7,954 nucleotides of DNA from Candidatus Babelota bacterium (GCA_013213985.1 JABSSP010000033.1:1-7954); one strand, 5' to 3'; counted from the first letter of the stretch, positions 1 through 7,456 are shown. Numbers and translations are program-made. Notes: generated by a model from the letters alone, not told the origin.

Positions 1-1
1 A

Positions 2-1540
2 TTACAGGCTGATCGCATTGATTTAAATAAACATATTGCGATAGGATCGCAACAGGTCATTGAAAAAACTATTATTAAAAAAGAAGTATGGCGCTCAATT
101 CAAGAACAAGTAAAAGATACTGTTGTTCAGGTATTTTCTCAAATTTCAGAAATTAATTTGTTGCAGCCATACAAAACGCAAGAGCATTCCGTGTATGGAA
201 CTGCATTTCTTATTAATGAAGAGGGGGATATCATTACCAATGCGCATGTTGTTAACCAAGCGCAATCAGTATGGATTCAAATTCCTTCATTGGGTAAACG
301 AATTATAGATGTCGACGTTGTTGGAGTGAGTCCAGAACGTGACTTAGCTCTTTTACGAGTGCGACCGGAAGGTTTGGAGCTTATTAAAGCGGTACTTGGT
401 CATGTTCCTCATTTAAATTTGGGCGATTCAAATTCGGTAAGAAGATCTGATGAAGTTCTTGCTCTTGGGTATCCGTTGGGACAACGAGCACTTAAAAGTA
501 CAACAGGTGTTATTAGCGGGCGCGAAGGGCATTTAATTCAAATGAGTGCTCCGATTAACCCAGGTAATTCTGGTGGTCCTTTACTTAACGCAGATGGTGA
601 GGTTGTTGGAATTAATACTGCAAATGTTCCAGATGCGCAAAACGTTGGCTACATTATTCCTATCAATGATTTAAAAAATGTTCTCTCTGATTTATATAGC
701 GTTAAACTACTACGCAAACCATACTTAGGAATTTTATATAGTGACTCAAGCTCAACATTGACTGAATTTTTGGGCAATCCAGAACCAGGTGGTTGCTACA
801 TAGTTGAAGTTGTCAAAGACAGTACCTTGTACAAAAGCGGAGTACAAAGAGGTGATATGCTCTACGAAATCAATGGTTACTCTATTGATATGTTTGGAGA
901 TATGGATATGCCGTGGAGTGAAGATAAAATTTCAATAACTGATTATGTTTCTTCTTTTTCTATTGGCCAAGATGTAAACATAGTTATTTATCGTAAAGGG
1001 AAGCGTAAAGAGTTTACGGTAACATTTGGTGAAACTGAACCTCCTGCCATTCGTCGCGTGTATTTAGGATATGAAGATCTTGATTATGAAGTCTTTGGAG
1101 GAATGGTTGTCACTCCACTTACGCTCAATCACATTAAGGGCATGATAAACGGTGCTCCTGGACTTGCTAAATATGCTGACATCAGAAGTCAAACAGAACC
1201 GGTGTTAATTATTACGCATATTTTCCCTAATTCACAATTGCATCGATCGCGTACTGTTCTTGTTGGAGCAACGCTTAATGAAGTTAATGGTATGAAAGTG
1301 ACCACTCTTGAAGAGTTTAGAAATGCAATAAAAAGTTCAGTAGGGAGTAAGTATCTTACGTTACGAGTTTCTGATAATGTGATGCGCTTTTCTGATTATG
1401 TTTTTGCGGTATTGCCTTTTGATCAAGTGTTAAAAGAAGAGTCAGAGCTTTCGCGTTATTATCGTTATCCACTGTCTGATATGGCAAAAGAGCTACTGCA
1501 AACTATGCTGCCGATGTCTGTAGTTTCTCCCTTGGCGTGA
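2..1540 (+). CDS. Deg/HtrA-family serine protease with PDZ and Deg-type C-terminal module (5' partial)
   Basis: The reading frame is open from base 2, so the gene begins off the left edge; 512 codons are visible before a TGA stop. It is a trypsin-like serine protease of the Deg/HtrA type, which degrades or refolds damaged envelope proteins. The catalytic triad is intact (visible-residue numbering): His82 in TNAHVV, Asp114 in RDLALL and Ser190 in PGNSGGPL, followed by GYIIPI. A PDZ domain spans about 240-342 (starting KPYLGI). About 347-490 resembles the C-terminal PDZ-like module of plant Deg9/Deg10-type proteases, with YEVFGGMVVTPLT, a hydrophobic ITHIFPNS strand and LNEVNGMKV. The N-terminal signal cannot be seen. 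It converges on the minus-strand gene across an 89-base gap with no convincing terminator. Family and triad are secure; the Deg9/10 affinity is from recall of motifs, not alignment. Confidence 0.93.
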   Translation, partial: LQADRIDLNKHIAIGSQQVIEKTIIKKEVWRSIQEQVKDTVVQVFSQISEINLLQPYKTQEHSVYGTAFLINEEGDIITNAHVVNQAQSVWIQIPSLGKRIIDVDVVGVSPERDLALLRVRPEGLELIKAVLGHVPHLNLGDSNSVRRSDEVLALGYPLGQRALKSTTGVISGREGHLIQMSAPINPGNSGGPLLNADGEVVGINTANVPDAQNVGYIIPINDLKNVLSDLYSVKLLRKPYLGILYSDSSSTLTEFLGNPEPGGCYIVEVVKDSTLYKSGVQRGDMLYEINGYSIDMFGDMDMPWSEDKISITDYVSSFSIGQDVNIVIYRKGKRKEFTVTFGETEPPAIRRVYLGYEDLDYEVFGGMVVTPLTLNHIKGMINGAPGLAKYADIRSQTEPVLIITHIFPNSQLHRSRTVLVGATLNEVNGMKVTTLEEFRNAIKSSVGSKYLTLRVSDNVMRFSDYVFAVLPFDQVLKEESELSRYYRYPLSDMAKELLQTMLPMSVVSPLA

Positions 1541-1629
1541 TGTGAAAAAAAGGTGCGACACAAAGATCGTTATCATACGTGCCGTACTTTTAAAGCATTG
1601 GTTCTTTTTGTTTTAGAAAAAATGAAAAG

Positions 1630-2172
1630 TTAAGAAGTAACTTGATTAAAATATTCTTTATTGAGTTGTAAATTATCTTCAATTGAAGCAATACGTTCTT
1701 CGTGTAATTGTGGGAACACGTTTGGATCAAGGAATGTTTTGAGTATTGTTCTTAAATTTACAATAATTTCTTTTAATTGATTTATCAGTCGTTGTTCTTT
1801 CATGACAATTGCTGTTGTTCCAATTGGTCCTAAAATTGCCATCGCAAGTGAATTTTTTTGACAATCCTGTCGAATGATTTCCACTTTATTTTTTATTTCT
1901 TGCAGTTGTTCTATGCATTCAGGATTAAGATTGGGAAGCATCATGAGGTTATTGATTTGTTGTTCTGTTTCGTCAAGATAGCACAAAAATTCAGGATCGG
2001 CCTGATGTACGGTAAAAGGAGCTTTAAGTGTTTTGGCGTTTTGTGTAGCATTATGAACGCTGTATTCACCTTTTTCTATATAACTTCCGTCTGCAGCTAC
2101 ACGCACCATGCAAATCAGGAGCATGAGTAATAGACCATCTCGAAAACCATTTCTAATTGAGTTCATAAGCAT
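1630..2172 (-). CDS. Exported helical protein of unknown function
   Basis: I do not recognise a family. The 180-residue product has a signal peptide: a basic start (residues 3-11), a hydrophobic core at about 13-24 (GLLLMLLICMV) and a likely cut after RVAA near residue 27. The mature part is predicted helical. Segments at about 65-108 and 124-175 are rich in Glu, Gln, Lys and Leu with coiled-coil-like spacing, broken by a short hydrophobic stretch LAMAILGPIGTTAIV near 109-123. The mature chain has three cysteines (64, 86, 104). A GAGG site lies 4 bases before the ATG at 2172 and 10 bases before a second in-frame ATG at 2166, so either start is possible. It is convergent with the protease and divergent from tRNA-Arg(UCG), and has its own promoter. 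Coding status rests on the signal peptide, ribosome site and promoter. Confidence 0.8.
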   Translation of the reverse strand: MLMNSIRNGFRDGLLLMLLICMVRVAADGSYIEKGEYSVHNATQNAKTLKAPFTVHQADPEFLCYLDETEQQINNLMMLPNLNPECIEQLQEIKNKVEIIRQDCQKNSLAMAILGPIGTTAIVMKEQRLINQLKEIIVNLRTILKTFLDPNVFPQLHEERIASIEDNLQLNKEYFNQVTS

Positions 2173-2202
2173 AGTACCTCTATTTATTTAATATTTTATA
2201 TT

Positions 2203-2231
2203 AGTTTATTCACTTATATTACTATGGTCAA
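2203..2231 (-). promoter_or_regulatory. Sigma70-like promoter for the exported helical protein
   Basis: On the minus strand a -35 box TTGACC (2226-2231, 5 of 6 to consensus) is followed by a 17-base spacer and a -10 box TAAACT (2203-2208, 4 of 6). The predicted start, near 2196, leaves a leader of about 24 bases before the ATG at 2172. The region is very AT-rich, so a chance match is possible. Confidence 0.45.
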
Positions 2232-2331
2232 CTATTAAACTTTCGTTAAAACTGTTACTCTGATAGTCCATTATTTTTTTTCCTGTCCTCGCCAAATATC
2301 GTTTTTTTTGCTATCTATTATAAAGTGTTGT

Positions 2332-2408
2332 GCGCCTGTAGCTCAATTGGATAGAGTACCGGACTTCGAATCCGTTGGTTGTAGGTTCAAGTCCTACCAG
2401 GCGCACCA
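2332..2408 (+). tRNA. tRNA-Arg (anticodon UCG)
   Basis: A complete 77-base cloverleaf with encoded CCA (2406-2408). The acceptor stem GCGCCTG/CAGGCGC is perfect. The D stem is GCTC/GAGT, the anticodon loop CTTCGAA (2364-2370) carries TCG at 2366-2368, and the T stem GTAGG/CCTAC encloses TTCAAGT. The anticodon UCG reads CGA and probably other CGN arginine codons. The first anticodon-stem pair (27-43) is a C-U mismatch. AT-rich sequence upstream contains TATAAA at 2319-2324, eight bases from the tRNA, but no convincing -35 box. The 3' end runs directly into the repeat trailer. Confidence 0.97.
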
Positions 2409-2443
2409 GTCATTTTCTTCAGAAATGCCTGGCAGGCCAGTCT
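2409..2443 (+). repeat. tRNA trailer hairpin repeat, copy A
   Basis: This block starts at the base after the tRNA CCA and is nearly identical to 7562-7596, which follows the other arginine tRNA. With the tRNA's terminal ACCA included, 33 of 39 bases match. The six differences form one contiguous run, 2416-2421. It contains a 17-base hairpin, 2411-2427 (CATTTT, loop CTTCA, GAAATG, with one T-G pair), then CTGG at 2429-2432. That CTGG can pair either with CCAG at 2406-2409, which includes the tRNA CCA, or with CCAG at 2437-2440. Confidence 0.85.
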
Positions 2444-2456
2444 TCTATGTGTTTTA

Positions 2457-2535
2457 AGAGCTTCGTCCTGTGTGCGAAGTCGTAAGTCCGACGAAGCTTT
2501 ACGCGAAGACGGAAGCCCTAGGTAAAGACGCATGG
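2457..2535 (+). repeat. CTTCG/CGAAG palindromic repeat mosaic, copy A
   Basis: An 11-pair imperfect inverted repeat (2457-2467 with 2490-2500, core GCTTCGTC/GACGAAGC, one G-T pair) encloses 22 bases. Modules shared with the region after the second tRNA: 2461-2477 equals 7611-7627 exactly (17 bases); 2485-2516 matches 7753-7785 apart from one inserted base and one substitution; 2525-2535 matches 7642-7652 at 10 of 11. The modules are in a different order in the two places. No reading frame here looks coding. It resembles the short palindromic repeats (REP-like) dispersed in many bacterial genomes. It may be transcribed as a tRNA 3' trailer. Confidence 0.75.
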
Positions 2536-2570
2536 TGGGTCTGCCCTTCGTTCTTTTTCGAGAACTTCTT

Positions 2571-2599
2571 TTGACTGGCGAGTCTTAAATTTTTAATAT
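2571..2599 (+). promoter_or_regulatory. Sigma70-like promoter for the ankyrin-repeat gene pair
   Basis: A -35 box TTGACT (2571-2576, 5 of 6) is followed by a 17-base spacer and a -10 box TAATAT (2594-2599, 4 of 6). Transcription would start near 2606, giving a leader of about 114 bases to the ATG at 2720. The box lies just beyond the repeat mosaic, and the stretch GACTGGCGAGTC (2573-2584) can form a small 4-pair hairpin over the -35 region. Confidence 0.5.
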
Positions 2600-2707
2600 T
2601 TTGATTTTCCCTTCCTACTTCTTCTTTTTAGGTTTTACATCCCTCATCCCGCTTGTTAAACTAAGACAATCGAAGAAACATCACAGGAAGCCCTCAAAAT
2701 GTGTATC

Positions 2708-2712
2708 GGGAG
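2708..2712 (+). promoter_or_regulatory. Ribosome binding site deciding the ankyrin-repeat gene start
   Basis: GGGAG lies 7 bases before the ATG at 2720, which begins a well-formed signal peptide. An upstream in-frame ATG at 2699 has a weaker AGGA about 11 bases away and would add seven residues before the basic region. I prefer 2720, but 2699 cannot be excluded. Confidence 0.55.
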
Positions 2713-2719
2713 AACAGAT

Positions 2720-4327
2720 ATGAACGGGTACAGAAAAAATAAAACTTTATTAACAATACTTTCTTTACTTGCTATGTGCAGTGTGCGTAGTGCAGTAGAA
2801 GATCAAAATACGACTGGGAGTGTTCCGCCAAAATTAACAAAAGAGCAACGGCGTGAACTCCTTGAAAAAGAACGGGGTGATCTACTCGAAGCAGCAAAAG
2901 CGGGACGGTTAGAAGAAGTCGTTGATATTTATGCTCGATCTCACAGAAATGGTTTGGATTTTTCAGAACTTGTAAAAGATGCTACAACAAGAGTTAAAAT
3001 AGATAAATTAGTGGGAAAACATCCACTTTCTTTAGCTTCATTTTATGGTGACCTTGAAGTTGTACGAGCCTTGATTGATTTTGGGGTGAATATAAACGAG
3101 ACGGATGAGTTTGAGGACAGACCAATTATTTGGGCTGTGCAATGTGACGGCACTTGGTGTAAGACCAACTTTCACTATACCAATTGTCATCATGCAGATA
3201 TTGTTGCGCTATTAATTAATTCTAGCGCATCGTGTATGGTTACTGATCAGAGCGGTGCGTCGTTATTGAATTTAGTTGTCCTGTGTAAAAATCCTAAAAG
3301 CATCTCACACGTTCTTTGGTATCATGCTCGTGCAGACGGAACATACAATTGTAGATTATCCTCACTCTTGTGGGCAATTAAAAATGATATGCTGTTAGCT
3401 GTTCAATACATGCTTATGGGTAAAGTAGCATCTGACAATGAACGAGATGCTAATGGTGACACAGCAGTAATGTGGGCGGTGAAATGCAGAAATGCTGCAA
3501 TGGTTGAGTTGGTAGCTAACGGTCCCGACATTGAAGTAAAAAATAATCGCGGTGAGACTCCATTAACGTATGCATGTGGTTATAACGATGCACCAATTGT
3601 ATTAACGCTTGCACATTATGCATCACAAAAAGATACAGAAAACGGTGCAAACTGGGCTGCACTTGCATGGGCAGCGTGGCATGGGTATCAAGATGTTGTT
3701 AAACTCATTTTGACGGACGATACCATTGACATAAATGAACAAGATAATTTAGAAAACACGGCACTTCATTGGGCTATTGAAGGTGGGTATCCAGAAATTG
3801 TTCGGATGCTTATTGAAAGCAAAGCAAGCGTTTATTTAAGCAACAATGAAGGGTGGACTCCCTTTTCACTTGCTTCTCGTAAGGGTAATGGCCAGATAGT
3901 GAGTTTGCTTATGCAGGAACTTAAGAGCGGTAATGAAAAAGGCAAATATGGGCTCAGTCCACTCGCTTTTGCTGCGCGATATGGACATGGGAGTACTGTT
4001 GGAAGATTACTTGATCACGGTTTGGAAGTTGATGAATGTGATGAAGATCAGAACACACCGCTCTATTGGGCATGCCGTTTTGGTCATTTTGACGCAGCAT
4101 ATATATTAATCAATCGCGGCGCAGATGTGAACAAAAAAAACGTGTATGGCTGGACTCCATTATATTGGGCATCGCGCAATCGTCATGCACGTGTTGTTCG
4201 TCTTTTATTGGATGCGGGAGCTCAACCGGATGATACATTACAATATGGAGCGATACTTCCCTATGCGTCAGCAACGAGAGCAATTAAAAATGCGTTAACG
4301 AATATGTTTTCTTTCAGCAATAGATAA
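2720..4327 (+). CDS. Secreted ankyrin-repeat protein, about twelve repeats
   Basis: The 535-residue product has a signal peptide: basic NGYRKNK, hydrophobic core at 10-20, and a likely cut after SVRSA at 25. A charged helical N-domain follows at about 38-100. About twelve ankyrin repeats cover residues 101-510, recognisable as TPL-type turns with paired helices (for example TALHWAIEGGY and TPLYWACRFGH). Ankyrin repeats bind proteins; in host-associated bacteria such exported proteins often act on host targets, but no target is evident here. In seven repeats a Trp stands just before the conserved Ala (WA motif). Repeat 2 carries an insertion with Cys142, Cys147, Cys156, His157 and His158. The next ankyrin gene begins 25 bases downstream and has a similar N-terminal layout, so the two probably share the promoter at 2571. 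The signal LLAMC is not a proper lipobox. Confidence 0.93.
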   Translation: MNGYRKNKTLLTILSLLAMCSVRSAVEDQNTTGSVPPKLTKEQRRELLEKERGDLLEAAKAGRLEEVVDIYARSHRNGLDFSELVKDATTRVKIDKLVGKHPLSLASFYGDLEVVRALIDFGVNINETDEFEDRPIIWAVQCDGTWCKTNFHYTNCHHADIVALLINSSASCMVTDQSGASLLNLVVLCKNPKSISHVLWYHARADGTYNCRLSSLLWAIKNDMLLAVQYMLMGKVASDNERDANGDTAVMWAVKCRNAAMVELVANGPDIEVKNNRGETPLTYACGYNDAPIVLTLAHYASQKDTENGANWAALAWAAWHGYQDVVKLILTDDTIDINEQDNLENTALHWAIEGGYPEIVRMLIESKASVYLSNNEGWTPFSLASRKGNGQIVSLLMQELKSGNEKGKYGLSPLAFAARYGHGSTVGRLLDHGLEVDECDEDQNTPLYWACRFGHFDAAYILINRGADVNKKNVYGWTPLYWASRNRHARVVRLLLDAGAQPDDTLQYGAILPYASATRAIKNALTNMFSFSNR

Positions 4328-4352
4328 AAATTATTTTGTAGGATTTTGAAAC

Positions 4353-4904
4353 ATGAAAAAAATTATATATTTTCTTTGTGCTGGTTTGTTGTTTTTTAAT
4401 GTTTGTCATGCAGACGAATCAACTGTCAATGATGATATTAAAGCTGCTGAGGACCAATTACTAATATTGGTAGAAAGTGGCCGCTTGCAAGAAGCTACTC
4501 GTGAATATGGTAACTTAGTTGACCGGCTTTTTGCGGAAAAAAAATTGCGTCGCGATCAATGGTATGAGTTGCAACGCCTTAATGGAAACGTCTTTATGAC
4601 AGCATCATTTTTAGGACATGATTGTGTTGTGCGTGAGTTGTTAAAGCAGGGTGTCGTTGTTGATGCTAAAACATATTATGGATGCACCGCGCTTCATTTT
4701 GCAATTCAGGGGCGCCATCCCAAAGTAGTCAAACTTCTTTTGGATTATGGTGCAAATATGACAGTAAGCAATGGATATAGTGAAACGCCGCTGCAGCAAG
4801 CTTTGGGAGCAAAGTCTGTTCCTAAACATCTTCCGGTTGCAGATGAAATTGTTGCACTGCTTGAAATGTATGGTGCAGAAACCAAAAAAAAGGATACAAA
4901 ATAG
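4353..4904 (+). CDS. Short secreted ankyrin-repeat protein (paralogue of upstream gene)
   Basis: The 183-residue product begins with a clear signal peptide (MKK, hydrophobic 4-17, cut after CHA at residue 20). A helical N-domain (about 24-75) is followed by roughly three ankyrin repeats at 80-109, 110-142 and 143-176 (best: CTALHFAIQGRHPKVVKLLL), and a lysine-rich end. An AGGA site lies 9 bases before the ATG. The N-domain aligns by eye with its neighbour: SGRLQEA with AGRLEEV, and FMTASFLGHDCVVRELL with LSLASFYGDLEVVRALI. This suggests tandem duplication followed by loss or gain of repeats. It lies 25 bases after the longer gene, in the same direction, so is probably in the same operon. Its likely role is protein binding outside the cytoplasm; its partner is unknown. 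Confidence 0.9.
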   Translation: MKKIIYFLCAGLLFFNVCHADESTVNDDIKAAEDQLLILVESGRLQEATREYGNLVDRLFAEKKLRRDQWYELQRLNGNVFMTASFLGHDCVVRELLKQGVVVDAKTYYGCTALHFAIQGRHPKVVKLLLDYGANMTVSNGYSETPLQQALGAKSVPKHLPVADEIVALLEMYGAETKKKDTK

Positions 4905-4919
4905 TCTTTCACTTTTTGT

Positions 4920-4948
4920 TTGTTTCAGTATAAAGTAAAATCTATAAG
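4920..4948 (+). promoter_or_regulatory. Possible promoter for lemA-DUF2207 operon
   Basis: A weak -35 box TTGTTT (4920-4925, 3 of 6), a 17-base spacer and a good -10 box TATAAG (4943-4948, 5 of 6) would start transcription near 4955, about 24 bases before the lemA ATG. Overlapping AT-rich alternatives exist: TATAAA at 4929-4934 and TAAAAT at 4936-4941. The 74-base gap from the ankyrin gene shows no convincing terminator, so read-through is also possible. Confidence 0.35.
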
Positions 4949-4978
4949 TGTGACTCATGACAATAGAAGGAGAAATTA

Positions 4979-5545
4979 ATGAGTGCTTGGTTAATTGCAT
5001 TGATAGTTATTGGTGCACTGATTTTATCGGCAATTTCGTGGTTTGTCGGTATTTATAATAGATTAGTGAAATCAAAAGCGCTTCTTGATGAAGGCTGGAG
5101 TGGAATCGATGTACAACTGAAGCGTCGGTACGATTTAATTCCAAACCTTGTTAAAGTAGTAAAGCAATATGGTTTTCATGAAAAAGATGTCCTTGAAAAA
5201 GTAACAAAGTTGCGTAGCGTTGTAATGGGAAGTCAGGATCTTGAGGGGCGGGTGGCAGCTGAAACTGGACTTACCTCAGCACTTAAAACATTGTTTGCCG
5301 TTTCTGAAAATTATCCTGATTTAAAAGCGAACAAAAATTTCCTTGCATTACAAGAGCAATTGTCTGCGATTGAAAATGATGTACAATTTGCGCGTCGTTA
5401 TTACAACGGTACTGCGCGTAACTACAATGTTGTGGTCCAAGAATTTCCATCACGCTTTGTGGCGAATATGACTGGCTACATAAAAGCACCATATTTTGAA
5501 GTTGATGCGCCCGAAGAACGCAAAAACCCCGATGTTAAATTTTAG
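4979..5545 (+). CDS. lemA: LemA family membrane protein
   Basis: The 188-residue length is typical of the LemA family. A single N-terminal membrane segment (about 3-25) anchors a helical domain expected outside the cytoplasm. Family hallmarks are visible: YNRLVKSKALLDEGWSGIDV, then QLKRRYDLIPNLVKVVKQY, the NDVQFARRYYNGTARNYNVVV helix, the FPS turn, and an acidic end with PYFEVDAPEE and DVKF. The biochemical role of LemA is unsettled. Its genes often neighbour those for DUF2207 or TPM-domain membrane proteins, as here, where the next gene begins 6 bases after the stop. GGAG lies 6 bases before the ATG, a strong ribosome site. Identification is firm; function is not. Confidence 0.96.
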   Translation: MSAWLIALIVIGALILSAISWFVGIYNRLVKSKALLDEGWSGIDVQLKRRYDLIPNLVKVVKQYGFHEKDVLEKVTKLRSVVMGSQDLEGRVAAETGLTSALKTLFAVSENYPDLKANKNFLALQEQLSAIENDVQFARRYYNGTARNYNVVVQEFPSRFVANMTGYIKAPYFEVDAPEERKNPDVKF

Positions 5546-5551
5546 ATCACC

Positions 5552-7411
5552 ATGAAGTTGCTTAACGCAAAACGTTTAGGCGCGTTATTTATTTTATCTA
5601 CGTGCTTTTTTTCGTCATCTACGCCGAGCCGTTCCCTTTTTGATCAGACCAGAAGATATTTTGTTGTAGACGCTCAAAGAGCAAGAAGAGCATCTGACAT
5701 ATTAGAACGGATAAATACATCCGAACGTATTCTGTCTTTTCATAGTGATGCTAAGGTAGAGCAAGATGGCAACTTATTGGTAACTGAGACTATTGAATAC
5801 ATCAATCCAGGTGTTCATGGCCTTCACGGTGTTTTTAGAGATTTCCCAACGCGCTATAAAGACAAGTTGGGCAATAATTACAATGTTCGTTTTGAGGTTA
5901 AACAAGTGTTGCGTGATGGAGTTCCCATTCCGTATGGAGTATATGATTTTGCAAACGGAAAACGCATACAAGCTGGTGATCCAGGCACCGTGGTTCCCCC
6001 CGGAAAATATACGTACACCATTGAATATGAAACTAATCGTCAACTCGGGTTTTTTGACAAACATGATGAACTCTATTGGAATGTAACGGGTAACGGTTGG
6101 TTTTTCCCTATTGATCATGCATCGGCGCAGGTCCAATTACCCGAAGGTGTTCCCGCTGACAAAATAAAGTTAGAAGGTTTTACCGGCTATCAAGATGATA
6201 AAGGAAAAAATTACACTGCACAAGTAGATGAACATGGAAATGCAGTTTTTGTTACAACTAAACCATTATTGCCTGAGCAAGGGCTCACCATTGTTGTTGG
6301 TTGGCCAAAAGGATTTGTAAAAGAACCTTCATGGTTGACTAAAGCTCTTTGGTTTTTAAAAGACAATTTTTCAATGTGGTGGCTTTCGCTTGGTCTTTTA
6401 CTCCTCTTTCTTTTTTATCGGTTTACTCATTCTAAATTAAAACGACGTCAAAAAAGGAGTGCAATTATTCCGCTCTTTGAACCGCCAGAGGGTTTAACTC
6501 CCGGAGCAGCACGTTACATTTCACACATGAAATACGATCCAACGGCATTTGCAGCAGATATTGTTAATCTTGCAGTGCACGGATGGCTTACGATACAATA
6601 TAAACCAGGTACTTTTGGATTTGGAAAAGGAACATATACCCTTGAAAAAACTGATTCTTCAAAGCGTCAGCCACTCGAACAAGATTATAATAAAAAGTGG
6701 CTTTATATCATGAACGATCTTCTTGGATCGGGACCAGTTGAACTGAGTGGAAAAAACCAATTGGCCGTTTATAATGCCAACGAACTATTAAAATCAGATT
6801 ATCGCAGTAAATATAGTTTTTTTGATTGGCATGGTAAATATGTGGGATTTGGCTGGTTAATTTCGTGGTTCTTTTTTCTTGTATCGTTATTTTTTGGATC
6901 TTCATTTTCAATTGCAGTAGGTGTTTTAATTGGAACCTATGCGGTGCTTAATATTTGGTATGCATTTAAATTGAAAATGCACACTAACCAGGGCAGAAAA
7001 TTATACGAGCAGATTGAGGGTTTCAAAATGTTTTTAGGAACCACTGAAGCTGAGCGCATGAAAATGATTGGAACGCCTCCAACAAAAACACCTGAATTAT
7101 ATGAAAAATATTTACCGTACGCAATTGCACTTGGCGTTGAAGAACAATGGACTGAACAATTTGCACCAGTGTTTGAAAAACTTGCACAAGAACAACGGCC
7201 ATACCGACCAGTGTGGTACTACGGTCCAGGGCCGTTCAATCCTCTGTATATGAACCGAATGAGTCGTGGTTTATCGCGTGGTGTTACCGATGCGTACAGA
7301 AGGCGTACATCAATTGCATCGTCAGGTCGTCCTCCAGGTGGATTTTCTGGCTTTGGCGGACGCGGTTCTTCCGGCGGAGGCGGCGGCGGTGGAGGCGGCG
7401 GAAGCTGGTAA
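5552..7411 (+). CDS. DUF2207 family membrane protein with Gly10-Ser-Trp tail
   Basis: The 619-residue protein starts with a signal sequence (hydrophobic about 10-22). The DUF2207 N-terminal beta-rich domain covers about 58-250, outside the membrane (VTETIEY, HGVFRDFP, LYWNVTGNGWFFPID). A membrane segment at about 275-291 is followed by a basic cytoplasmic region and the conserved PLFEPPEGLTPGAARYI. Two more membrane segments span about 430-473. Then come IEGFKMFLGTTEAERM, PELYEKYLPYAIALGVEEQW and a tail of ten glycines (608-617) with Ser-Trp at the end; glycine-rich tails of this kind are familiar in the family. No clear Shine-Dalgarno site precedes the ATG, which lies 6 bases after the lemA stop, so translation is probably coupled to lemA. 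It ends with tandem stops TAATAA. The molecular function is unknown. Confidence 0.94.
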   Translation: MKLLNAKRLGALFILSTCFFSSSTPSRSLFDQTRRYFVVDAQRARRASDILERINTSERILSFHSDAKVEQDGNLLVTETIEYINPGVHGLHGVFRDFPTRYKDKLGNNYNVRFEVKQVLRDGVPIPYGVYDFANGKRIQAGDPGTVVPPGKYTYTIEYETNRQLGFFDKHDELYWNVTGNGWFFPIDHASAQVQLPEGVPADKIKLEGFTGYQDDKGKNYTAQVDEHGNAVFVTTKPLLPEQGLTIVVGWPKGFVKEPSWLTKALWFLKDNFSMWWLSLGLLLLFLFYRFTHSKLKRRQKRSAIIPLFEPPEGLTPGAARYISHMKYDPTAFAADIVNLAVHGWLTIQYKPGTFGFGKGTYTLEKTDSSKRQPLEQDYNKKWLYIMNDLLGSGPVELSGKNQLAVYNANELLKSDYRSKYSFFDWHGKYVGFGWLISWFFFLVSLFFGSSFSIAVGVLIGTYAVLNIWYAFKLKMHTNQGRKLYEQIEGFKMFLGTTEAERMKMIGTPPTKTPELYEKYLPYAIALGVEEQWTEQFAPVFEKLAQEQRPYRPVWYYGPGPFNPLYMNRMSRGLSRGVTDAYRRRTSIASSGRPPGGFSGFGGRGSSGGGGGGGGGGSW

Positions 7412-7437
7412 TAATTTTCTCTTTTAATAGCCTGATA

Positions 7438-7456
7438 AAAAGTGACGGGCGCTTTT
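7438..7456 (+). terminator. Weak hairpin, possible terminator after DUF2207 gene
   Basis: AAAAGTG (7438-7444), loop ACGGG, CGCTTTT (7450-7456) form seven pairs, one of them T-G, 26 bases after the DUF2207 stop. There is no U-tract beyond the four Ts inside the stem, and the hairpin overlaps the proposed -35 box of the tRNA promoter. It could be a poor or bidirectional terminator, or chance. Confidence 0.25.

Noticed and set aside
158..1540. TTG at 158 as the start of the protease gene
   Set aside because: The frame is open back to base 2 with sensible protein sequence (KEVWRSIQEQVKDTVVQVF, typical just before the protease domain), and no ribosome site precedes 158. The gene starts off the window.
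1541..1629. Terminator between the protease and the minus-strand gene
   Set aside because: T- and A-rich tracts exist, but no GC stem directly precedes either of them on either strand.
2457..2535. CRISPR-like repeats near the first tRNA
   Set aside because: Repeats are palindromic, unequal in length and spacing, and in shuffled order, with no regular spacers.
2720..2795. Lipoprotein signal in the long ankyrin protein (LLAMC)
   Set aside because: The residue before Cys is Met rather than Gly, Ala or Ser, and a normal signal peptidase I site SVRSA follows.
4641..5000. Minus-strand 119-codon frame over the short ankyrin gene and lemA start
   Set aside because: It is antisense to two strongly supported genes and has no recognisable domain or ribosome site.
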